Assembly (NCBI GenBank): GCA_009839745.1
Contig: VXPE01000112.1
Location: forward strand, 1 to 64,000
Reading direction: 5' to 3'
Source of the DNA: Candidatus Poribacteria bacterium
Lineage (GTDB): Bacteria; Poribacteria; WGA-4E; WGA-3G
DNA: 64,000 bases
Positions 31,816-39,109 of the stretch are shown one piece after another. Within the stretch, counting starts at the first letter, position 1. Every line of letters begins with the position of its first letter. The notes beneath the pieces were generated by a model. It made no database searches and was not told where the DNA came from. It was given only the letters and a program-made list of their open reading frames with translations. The position numbers were made by a program, and so were the translations under genes.

Positions 31816-34434
31816 CTATTTCACTATGACGAGCCGTCTTGTCTGTGTGAATGTTGGTGTTTCTAACTCATATACGTAAACGCCACTCGCCACGTGCTCC
31901 CCTAATTCGTTTTTGCCATCCCAATATGCGGCTTTACTTCGACTCAGGTAATACCCTGATATTTGATGCCCAATGAAAAGGGTCCTCACGATACGCCCTG
32001 TTGTGTCGTAGATGCGTATTGTGATATCACTATCTGTTGCGAGTTGATAAGGGATCCAAGTCTCTGGATTAAAGGGGTTCGGATAGTTGGCATAGAGTTT
32101 GGTCTCCAAGGGACCATCAATAGACATCAACAGTTGTTCTAAAAAGCGTTTTACCAATGCTATTTGTGTAGCGTCTCCTGGGATTTCTTCAATTTTTTGG
32201 TAAAAAGAATGGAGGAACACGATAGCGGCATTTGATAACGAAGCAACACTATTTGATACAGCAGTGGATCTCGGGGTAGTTTGATGTTTCTGAGTCGGTG
32301 CTGCAGCGACGCTTTGATTTTCTTCAATAATCTTGATAATCCAAACCAGATCTTCAAGGTCTACTTGCTTATCTTTATTGGTATCAACTCGTATGTCTGT
32401 AGGAGGATTTTCTCCGAAGTGTACCATGACCTTAAGGAGGTCAAGTATATCCACGTGTCCATCCCGATTGACATCGCCGGGAATTGATGTTTGAACCCCA
32501 TCTTCAACGACGTGTAACACTTGGTTGACTGTTACATCTGTCAATTTTTGAACGATACCGCTGGGCCAATGAATGACCAATTCACTGACAGTTTGGTTCT
32601 GTGCAAGTCCAAAATGGATGCGTTTCTGGTCTTGTTGCGCCCAGTGAATGCCGCCTCCATTTTCTCGGAGTTGAGTTTTGCCGTCAGGCGTAGTTGCGAA
32701 AACCCTTGCGCCGATTCCATCGCGATTGGAAACCGTCCCCTCTAAATCAATTTGCAACCAATTATTACCACCCCCAACGTTTCGGAAAAGCTGATCGGGC
32801 CCCTCGCTAAAAGGGTATTCGGCTCGCCCGTTTGTGAGAAAAAGGTCGAGGTAACCATCCTTATCGTAATCTGCGACAGTGGCACTTTGTCCTCTCCCAT
32901 TCGAACTCCCGGAAACTTCATCAGCATCCAGGCTTTTAAGGAAGCGACCATTACCAAGGTTTGTATAGAGACGATTGGGAACATTAGCAGATGCCCATGA
33001 ACGGACAACATAGATGTCTACATCCATATCGTTATCAAAGTCGCCTACTGCGACACAGCGCCCGTCTTCAAAAGTATTGAAAGCCTCCATGTTTGGGGCA
33101 TTCCGGAATTCGTCTCCTCGGTTAATCAGGAGCTGAGACGGCGGTTGATCGCGCAAGTCTGTCAGTGAAAAGTTAATAGTTTGGAATTCTGATATAGGTT
33201 GCATCGCTTCTACCAAGACTATGGCAGGTTTCTTCTGAGAGAGGAGCGTCCATCTTTTTGTCTCCGGTTGATACCCTACGTAAATCCCATAGTTGGCATT
33301 TTCAGGGCGCGGTTTCAGCCCGACGACTCTTGGATCATCTGGAGAGAGTGTAATTTTAAAGGTCGCGGATCGGAGGTTTGGCGTTACACCTTGAAACTCG
33401 CCTCCCTCAAACTTTGTCACCAAGTGTCCATCGGCTCCGATGTTCACTAAGGGCAATCGCGGTCCCCATTCTGAATAAATCTGAAAAAAGACATCACCTT
33501 CCGTTTTGAAACTAATCCCTATCTCATCTGAATTGCCGCGCAGATTCAATTCTAATTTATGGGAATCTATCTGTCCTGCGTAGGATTGATAGATTCCACG
33601 GGCAAGAAAGATATCAGGACGTAAATCTCCATTGAAATCTGCAATTGCGGCATCATGTACAGAATACCCCCTGGAAATACCGAGTGTTCCAATTAGGTCC
33701 TTAAAGGAAGTTCCGGATGTATCATATATCGCGAGCGGGTATTTGTGATAACTAAGGACGATTTCCATATTTCCGTCTGCAGTTATGTCAGCGTATTGTG
33801 CAAGTGCGGCACTTTCTGAGAAAGAGAATCCGGCGAAGGTGCTGATGTTTTCAAAGCCATTCGTGGTTTGTCCGAACAAAGCAGACGTGATTGAGGCACC
33901 GCCCTTACCCTGTCTGGGAATCCCCGTCATAAGGAGATCAAGTCGTCCATCATGGTTTGAATCAAGCCAGAGCGGTGTCCTACTCCGCAAAAGTGGATAA
34001 TCCACACCCAGTTCTTTGGCGCGCTCTATCAACAGCCCGTTCTCGTTCACATAGAAGTGGTTAGCGTGGTTATCGCGCACCCCACTTAAACCGCCTCCAC
34101 TCCCTGACAATACAATCAGATCTTGGTCGCCATCGTTATCGAAGTCAGCCCATGCTACGCCGTGTGTATCTGCAGTGGGATTCGCGTCCCAAACCTCGTC
34201 AATAACATTTGTAAAGGTGCCGTCACCATTATTCCGATATAAACTTGGTTTATGTCGATGATTCGTCGCCCATAAGTCAAGGTATCCGTCGCCGTCAAAA
34301 TCTCCCCAAGCATTCCCCCAACTTTCACCGATTCGAGTGATTCCCGCCTGCTGTGATACATCTTCAAATCGTATTTCACTGAACGCCGTGGACAGCAGGG
34401 AAAAAATGATCAGTAACGTTATTAAAATCCGCAT
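31816..34434 (-). CDS. Secreted FG-GAP/VCBS repeat protein with UnbV, dockerin and C-terminal sorting-like domain
   Basis: This 872-residue exported protein has a signal peptide (about 1-19) and many FG-GAP/VCBS units with DxDxDGxxD calcium loops (DFDGDGYLDL, DFDNDGDQDL, DYDKDGYLDL). An ASPIC/UnbV domain lies at about 560-645 (GIGARVFATTPDGKTQLRE) and dockerin repeats at about 652-705 (DVNRDGHVDILDL, DTNKDKQVDLEDL). The last 90 residues form an Ig-like domain starting YANYPNPFNPETWIPYQL, similar to type IX-type or FlgD-like sorting domains. It is probably a cell-surface, calcium-binding propeller with adhesive function. It sits among capsule genes. Confidence 0.93.
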   Translation of the reverse strand: MRILITLLIIFSLLSTAFSEIRFEDVSQQAGITRIGESWGNAWGDFDGDGYLDLWATNHRHKPSLYRNNGDGTFTNVIDEVWDANPTADTHGVAWADFDNDGDQDLIVLSGSGGGLSGVRDNHANHFYVNENGLLIERAKELGVDYPLLRSRTPLWLDSNHDGRLDLLMTGIPRQGKGGASITSALFGQTTNGFENISTFAGFSFSESAALAQYADITADGNMEIVLSYHKYPLAIYDTSGTSFKDLIGTLGISRGYSVHDAAIADFNGDLRPDIFLARGIYQSYAGQIDSHKLELNLRGNSDEIGISFKTEGDVFFQIYSEWGPRLPLVNIGADGHLVTKFEGGEFQGVTPNLRSATFKITLSPDDPRVVGLKPRPENANYGIYVGYQPETKRWTLLSQKKPAIVLVEAMQPISEFQTINFSLTDLRDQPPSQLLINRGDEFRNAPNMEAFNTFEDGRCVAVGDFDNDMDVDIYVVRSWASANVPNRLYTNLGNGRFLKSLDADEVSGSSNGRGQSATVADYDKDGYLDLFLTNGRAEYPFSEGPDQLFRNVGGGNNWLQIDLEGTVSNRDGIGARVFATTPDGKTQLRENGGGIHWAQQDQKRIHFGLAQNQTVSELVIHWPSGIVQKLTDVTVNQVLHVVEDGVQTSIPGDVNRDGHVDILDLLKVMVHFGENPPTDIRVDTNKDKQVDLEDLVWIIKIIEENQSVAAAPTQKHQTTPRSTAVSNSVASLSNAAIVFLHSFYQKIEEIPGDATQIALVKRFLEQLLMSIDGPLETKLYANYPNPFNPETWIPYQLATDSDITIRIYDTTGRIVRTLFIGHQISGYYLSRSKAAYWDGKNELGEHVASGVYVYELETPTFTQTRRLVIVK

Positions 34435-34457
34435 TTTTCTCCTTATGATACAGTCCT

Positions 34458-35660
34458 TTATAAAAACTGTTGATAGATGCTCATAATCTTTTCATAATGA
34501 ATGTTAGCATTAAACTCGGTTTCTACCTTGTGGCGTGCCGCACGCCCCATCTCTGTCGCTTCGCTTTTATGCTCGAACATCCACAGTAGCCGTTCTCGCA
34601 GTGCCTCTTGTCTGCCCGGCGGAAAAAGAAATCCATCAACACCGTCTACGATGAGTTCAGGAATTCCGCCGATATCAGCCCCGATCGCTGGTTTGCCGTA
34701 GGCATACGCCTCCAAAATAGACATCGGGCAGTTTTCATATAGTTCGGATGGCAAGACCATACCAATACAATTCTGAATCAGTTCCCGGAGTTCATCACCC
34801 TGCTTAAAACCGAGCAGGTGAATATGCTCACATTCATTCTGTTCACGCATACGCTGAAGTTCAGGCATCGCCTCACCATCTCCGACAATATAGAGCGGGA
34901 CGTGTTTGAGTGGCATCGCTGCTTCCATTAACGTAAAAATCCCTTTACTTCGATACAAGCGCCCGAAATAGAGAAGATAGTTCCCGGCTTTGAAATTCGG
35001 CGTGATGTCAGAGACCTCGACAAAGTTGTGTACAGTTGATATCTTATCTTCAGGAATACCGTAGGAGATCATTTTTTTACGGTTGAAGTGACATACAGAA
35101 ATGAAATGGTCAAACTTGTCATGTGAACCCAGTATCTGAGAGAAATAAGATTCGGTAACGCTCAACGCAGTGCGAGCGAGTGATCCCTTATTGCATCGTT
35201 TGGGGAGGGCGCGCCAAAAGTGTTTACCCGCACAAGCCTCACAAATTTCATCGTTCGAGATATGACTATGAACTGGACACGTCAACTTAAAATCATGTAA
35301 CGTCTGAATGAGCGGGATCCCTGCTTTTTTGAGTTCGCCCAAGATTGAAGCCGTCAGTTTACCGTAGTAGATGTGGAAATGTGCGAGATCAATTTCTGTG
35401 TGTTTTAGTAACCCTCGAATTGATTTAACAGCGTCGTATGAATATAGAAAGCGGAACAAGTCGCCTACTGCCGGCTGCTCAAAATTTGCACCGCGCGGGA
35501 AATAACGTTCCCATTCAGACGACTCATTTTCAGGATCTGCCGCCGTAAAGGGGATGATTCGGTGTCCATGCTTTCTTAACAACTCAGCGAGCACAAAAAA
35601 GTAGCGATCGGAACCGCCACGGACATAATGATTTTGTGAGACATTCAGGATAGTGTGCAT
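34458..35660 (-). CDS. Glycosyltransferase family 4
   Basis: This 400-residue GT-B enzyme has the N-terminal RGGSDRYFFVLAELL motif and the C-terminal nucleotide-sugar motif in VLPSELYENCPMSILEAYAYGKPAIGADIGGIPE, with the E-x7-E pair. A Cys-rich insert CPVHSHISNDEICEACAG (about 137-154) may bind metal and is typical of a GT4 subgroup. I chose the ATG at 35660; the in-frame TTG at 35702 adds 14 unlikely residues. It probably adds a sugar to the capsule repeat unit. Confidence 0.9.
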   Translation of the reverse strand: MHTILNVSQNHYVRGGSDRYFFVLAELLRKHGHRIIPFTAADPENESSEWERYFPRGANFEQPAVGDLFRFLYSYDAVKSIRGLLKHTEIDLAHFHIYYGKLTASILGELKKAGIPLIQTLHDFKLTCPVHSHISNDEICEACAGKHFWRALPKRCNKGSLARTALSVTESYFSQILGSHDKFDHFISVCHFNRKKMISYGIPEDKISTVHNFVEVSDITPNFKAGNYLLYFGRLYRSKGIFTLMEAAMPLKHVPLYIVGDGEAMPELQRMREQNECEHIHLLGFKQGDELRELIQNCIGMVLPSELYENCPMSILEAYAYGKPAIGADIGGIPELIVDGVDGFLFPPGRQEALRERLLWMFEHKSEATEMGRAARHKVETEFNANIHYEKIMSIYQQFL

Positions 35661-35777
35661 TCTGGATAGTCTTTTATGACTTGGAGTGTTACACCGCCAC
35701 AAGAACTTATACCAAATCTGAAAAATAAATTCGCATTTCAGAGATTTTGAAATGCTATGAGGATTCGGACGGATTAG

Positions 35778-35809
35778 ACGGGCGAGGGGACCTCGCCCCT
35801 ACGAGCGGG
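35778..35809. repeat. GC-rich palindrome, intergenic copy of the in-gene palindrome family
   Basis: ACGGGCGAGGGGACCTCGCC followed by CCTACGAGCGGG. The stem GGGCGAGG/CCTCGCCC has eight pairs and a three-base loop. It aligns closely with copies inside recD2 (48579-48610) and the esterase gene (47745-47770). It lies beside the IS200-type remnant. Confidence 0.75.
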
Positions 35810-36068
35810 TTTTCGCTAATGAGAAACGGTTATTCAGAAATGGTATTACAAACTTTGAACGCGTCCAAAGTGAAGGCAGACGACTTTTGAGAGACGGATA
35901 TTCTTCTCGCAAAACTTTAGCCGTATAGCCCTTGATTTTGCCACCAATTTTGTCTATAGAATCTGTAGGCGGTATCTCAACAAGTAAGTGAACATGCTCT
36001 TGTTGTGTTTCAACTTCACGGATTTCATAACCATACTCGGTCTCTTTTTCGCATATCAGTTGTTTCAA
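35799..36068 (-). pseudogene. IS200/IS605-type transposase (TnpA) remnant
   Basis: The 89-residue frame contains KQLICEKETEYGYEIREVE, the HUH motif EHVHLLVEIPPTDS, KIKGYTAKVLREEYPS and PSLWTRSKFV. These match the middle of Y1 TnpA transposases. Both ends are missing: the start is only a TTG within the normal second helix, and the tail after SKFVI is unrelated sequence leading into a GC-rich palindrome. The catalytic tyrosine helix is absent. It is a dead remnant, between the epimerase and glycosyltransferase genes. Confidence 0.85.
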
Positions 36069-36087
36069 TTGAATTTTAATTTTCTAT

Positions 36088-36840
36088 TTAGGTTCCGACA
36101 AACTGAGAATACACATCCCGGACTGTTTTAAAGCCAGGGAGCATATAGTCTGGACGTGCTTGCAGTTCGAGCGGTGGATGGTTTTCTCCCAAAACAGCCG
36201 CGGCCGTCGTTTCTGTATAGAATCCGCCATCGGTTAACTCTGCCAACTCTTTCACTTCAACAGCTTTGCCTGTTCCAACATCATAGGTGCCGATAATATT
36301 TGAATTTTCAACATAGCGGACAGCACGCACGACATCTGCTACGTGGATATAATCCCGGCGAAAGGGACAGAACACATAGCGAAGCGTCCGCCGCATGAGT
36401 TTTTCAGGTACAGAATGGTTTTCAGGTGGGCGATTGTCCTCATCGCCATAGACATTGTAGAGCCTCAAAATACAATACTTTTCATTGTTTACCCGGATGT
36501 AGTCCTCAGCGACCCGCTTAGACCATCCATAGTAAGATTCCGGAGCGATCGCCGTGCAAGAGGATATAAAAATGAGAAAGGCATTTTTCTGACGCGCCAT
36601 ATCAGCGAGTTGCTTTGTCGCTTCATAGTTCCATTTAAAGATGTTCGGGTCTTGATAAAGTGAATCAGCTATTGCTCCGCAATGAATAATCGTCGTTGCC
36701 TGTTCTATCGAATCACGCACTTCGGCAAATAACGTCTCCCATCGCTGAAAACACTGACTTTCATCAAGGGTGTTTGCCGAAGGATACGCTTGATGCAAGT
36801 GTCCGCCAATATAACCGCTGTTCCCGGTTAGGAAAATCAT
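36088..36840 (-). CDS. NAD-dependent epimerase/dehydratase (short)
   Basis: This 250-residue protein begins MIFLTGNSGYIGGHL with a shortened Rossmann motif (GNSGYIG). It has the catalytic motif SYYGWSKR (YxxxK) and RLYNVYGDEDNRPPE. It is shorter than most epimerases, as in dTDP-sugar reductase-like members. I chose the ATG at 36840, 6 bases after a textbook GGAGGTGAT. It should make a nucleotide sugar for the same polysaccharide. A transposase remnant immediately follows its stop. Confidence 0.86.
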   Translation of the reverse strand: MIFLTGNSGYIGGHLHQAYPSANTLDESQCFQRWETLFAEVRDSIEQATTIIHCGAIADSLYQDPNIFKWNYEATKQLADMARQKNAFLIFISSCTAIAPESYYGWSKRVAEDYIRVNNEKYCILRLYNVYGDEDNRPPENHSVPEKLMRRTLRYVFCPFRRDYIHVADVVRAVRYVENSNIIGTYDVGTGKAVEVKELAELTDGGFYTETTAAAVLGENHPPLELQARPDYMLPGFKTVRDVYSQFVGT

Positions 36841-36946
36841 AGAAATCACCTCCCCACACAAAATAGGTATAATCTTTGTCTAAACCAGTGATGCGGGAGT
36901 AAAAACCTTCAGAAACTGTGGAAAAATCCGCATCCAAGACGCTAAT

Positions 36947-36975
36947 ATTGTAACACACTGAACGTAAAATGTCAA
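36947..36975 (-). promoter_or_regulatory. Sigma-70-type promoter for the epimerase-led transcript
   Basis: On the minus strand TTGACA (36975-36970), a 17-base spacer and TACAAT (36952-36947). Initiation near 36940 gives a 100-base leader with the strong GGAGGTGAT. The 36841-37068 gap contains no convincing gene. Confidence 0.75.
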
Positions 36976-37068
36976 GTCCCAAATTACCGTGGAACACCTC
37001 TAAAGTCCGCTGATATTCAGTGGATAAAGCCCTCTGTATTGTGTCTATTTTAATCGCAGTAGTTCCAC

Positions 37069-37926
37069 TTAAGGCAATACAGCATTTACCCAACTATTAA
37101 GCCGTTGCGGGATTGTTGTGAGTTGCGCGCGGAAAAGGGTCAATCCAGCATCATCGGCAATCGGAACGGTTCTCAGTCGATAGGGTGCAGTCTTCTGCGT
37201 ATTCCAGCCTATATCGGTCGTCCGCGCCGATCGGAACCCCGCCGTTTTCACAATCTCAATTTCGCGTTCGGTATAATCACCGTTCGGGTAACTGAAATGG
37301 GAACATTCAATATCCAAAAGTTTCTCTAAATCCAGCTTGCTACCCAGAATTTCTTGTCTACATTCCGCTTCCGTACAGTGTGGTAAAATCGGATGGAACT
37401 GCGTATGCGGTTGAAAATCAACGTCCGCTATCATCTCTTTCATTTCGGCGATATTCAATGCCTGCCTCTCTGGATACGTCTTTTCGGGTTCAAAGTCAGC
37501 GGTATGCTTGAGGAACGCTAACCGTTCTACATTCGGCAGTCTTTTCAGTTTTTCTCTCTCCGCTTTGGATTGCTCTTCCACTTTAAACCAGAAATGCCGA
37601 TGTGTATCAACAATCTGTGTGCAAACAAAGAGTGTCGGACAAATACGGTACTGCTTGAAAAGGGGTAAGAGTTTGATATTATCCGCGTGGCCATCGTCGA
37701 TAGTAATTACAACGCTCTTCGCGGGGATCCGTGAGAAATCCTTCTGATGAATAGCGGAGACCAAGGTATCAAGTGAGATAACTGTATAATGGCGCAAGAG
37801 ATACGCAATATGTCTCGCGAAAACAGCCGACTTCGCATCGTGATACATAAGGATAGCGACCCGGTTGCGGCAGAGGCATTCCCGAATGAGGATATGTATA
37901 CCCAATAAACAGATTAGGGTTGCCAC
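37069..37926 (-). CDS. Polysaccharide deacetylase (CE4/NodB family)
   Basis: This 285-residue protein has an N-terminal hydrophobic helix (about 1-14) and a NodB domain. VVITIDDGHADN holds the catalytic Asp and first metal Asp. The HxxxH metal-binding pair is in HTQFHPILPH, and FSYPNGDYTE is motif 3. It should remove acetyl groups from GlcNAc or GalNAc units. GTG at 37926 is the start, 35 bases after the GCAAGGA of a repeat arm. Deacetylation would create free amines that the locus could N-sulfate (inference). Confidence 0.88.
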   Translation of the reverse strand: MATLICLLGIHILIRECLCRNRVAILMYHDAKSAVFARHIAYLLRHYTVISLDTLVSAIHQKDFSRIPAKSVVITIDDGHADNIKLLPLFKQYRICPTLFVCTQIVDTHRHFWFKVEEQSKAEREKLKRLPNVERLAFLKHTADFEPEKTYPERQALNIAEMKEMIADVDFQPHTQFHPILPHCTEAECRQEILGSKLDLEKLLDIECSHFSYPNGDYTEREIEIVKTAGFRSARTTDIGWNTQKTAPYRLRTVPIADDAGLTLFRAQLTTIPQRLNSWVNAVLP

Positions 37927-37940
37927 TATATTTTTAAGAA

Positions 37941-37978
37941 TTTTTATTTTTCCTTGCGGTTCGGTCAGGTAGGCTGGT
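37941..37978 (-). repeat. Single type A repeat arm upstream of the deacetylase gene
   Basis: TTTTTATTTTTCCTTGCGG then TTCGGTCAGGTAGGCTGG. It matches the arms at 23829, 26926 and 41691, including the CCCGTAGAATCGCC segment that follows near 37999. No inverted partner was seen before the stop at 38086. Confidence 0.7.
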
Positions 37979-38085
37979 CAAAAAACGTGCCTTCCCGTAG
38001 AATCGCCCTCCCTTGGCGCAAGCCGCGTGTGGGCTTGCGGGAAAATACAGGCTTGCGGCTCTTGTGAACAGGACACGGCGTGTGT

Positions 38086-39003
38086 CTACTTCTTTAATCC
38101 AGTGAGGAGTCCCGGATATGGAAAGCCTGCATCGGCGATTCGCGTATCCGCGAAGGGTTCATAATGGACTGTCCCTATCTGTTTGGTAGTCAGTACCGGA
38201 TCAGCACCATCCACAATGACATTGGCTATCTCAGTCGTATCTGAGTTTCCCCACCAATTGCTGGTCACCACTAAGTCAAATTTCACGTTTAAACGGAGTG
38301 CAAAAATATTCGTGTTCAGATTGTTGTTTTGAATAATAGATTGGACATTCTCACAGAAGATACCGGTCTCGTTTTTGGTGATATTGTTTCTTTCAATTCT
38401 CGGACGCGTTTGGCGTCCGAGAGTGCTGATGCCGATGTGATTGTCAAGAATGTCGTTGTGTTGAACGCGAGCGTCACTCCCGTCGAGAGCGATGGCGGTT
38501 TTATTTTGACGAAAAACGCACGCTGCAACAGTTGGCGATGCCGTTTGGATGTCAAGAGCGACTGTGGCATACGCTATAACCGCCCCTCTGACAAAACTCT
38601 CTAAATCGTGTGTGTGGTCGAAAAGGATACCGTTCCAATCGCCGGGGGCAGGTCCGACAGTGTCCGATGTGAGATGCACAAGTCGAGTTACTGGGTCTTG
38701 ATCTAAAGGGGTCCCGATCTTTAAAATACCTCTTACGATGAGAAGGGCATCCCGTTTAAATTTAACAGTTGTGCCGGGTCGGATGTTGAGGGTTATATTC
38801 TGTGGAATCTCTACTGTTCCCTGTACAATATACGTCTTCTCGGGGTCCCACGTTTCATTCTCAATAAGTTGATGGTCTTTGAGGACAACTTCGGAGGTAT
38901 CTTCAGGTGATACGGGATTCGGATCTTCTTGCGTCGCACAGCCTCCCCCTATCGATAAACTCAGGCAGAAGATTAATAGGCAATATATCAATTGAATCTT
39001 CAT
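38086..39003 (-). CDS. Lipoprotein with right-handed parallel beta-helix
   Basis: This 305-residue protein has a lipoprotein signal ending in GGGC (Cys about 22). It is followed by a hinge and a series of NosD/PbH1-like repeats: NITLNIRPGTTVKFKRDALLIVRG, then ARVQHNDILDNHIGIS, RIERNNITKNETGIF and IIQNNNLNTN. NWWGNSDTTEI is a frequent end motif of the family. It is probably a surface or periplasmic carbohydrate-binding protein with no catalytic motif evident. I chose ATG 39003; an in-frame ATG 23 codons earlier is possible. Confidence 0.78.
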   Translation of the reverse strand: MKIQLIYCLLIFCLSLSIGGGCATQEDPNPVSPEDTSEVVLKDHQLIENETWDPEKTYIVQGTVEIPQNITLNIRPGTTVKFKRDALLIVRGILKIGTPLDQDPVTRLVHLTSDTVGPAPGDWNGILFDHTHDLESFVRGAVIAYATVALDIQTASPTVAACVFRQNKTAIALDGSDARVQHNDILDNHIGISTLGRQTRPRIERNNITKNETGIFCENVQSIIQNNNLNTNIFALRLNVKFDLVVTSNWWGNSDTTEIANVIVDGADPVLTTKQIGTVHYEPFADTRIADAGFPYPGLLTGLKK

Positions 39004-39109
39004 TTTTTCTGCTATTCCAGTAAAATTCCTTATTTTGTAAAGTTCGTTGCAACCTTCGGAGATTTTCATCAAAAAATTTGGAGAAGAGGGTTATCTTAAC
39101 GATAATGCT

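Noticed and set aside
36764-37093. 109-residue minus-strand frame upstream of the epimerase
   Set aside because: It overlaps a strong promoter and the epimerase gene, has no recognisable motif and no good ribosome-binding site.
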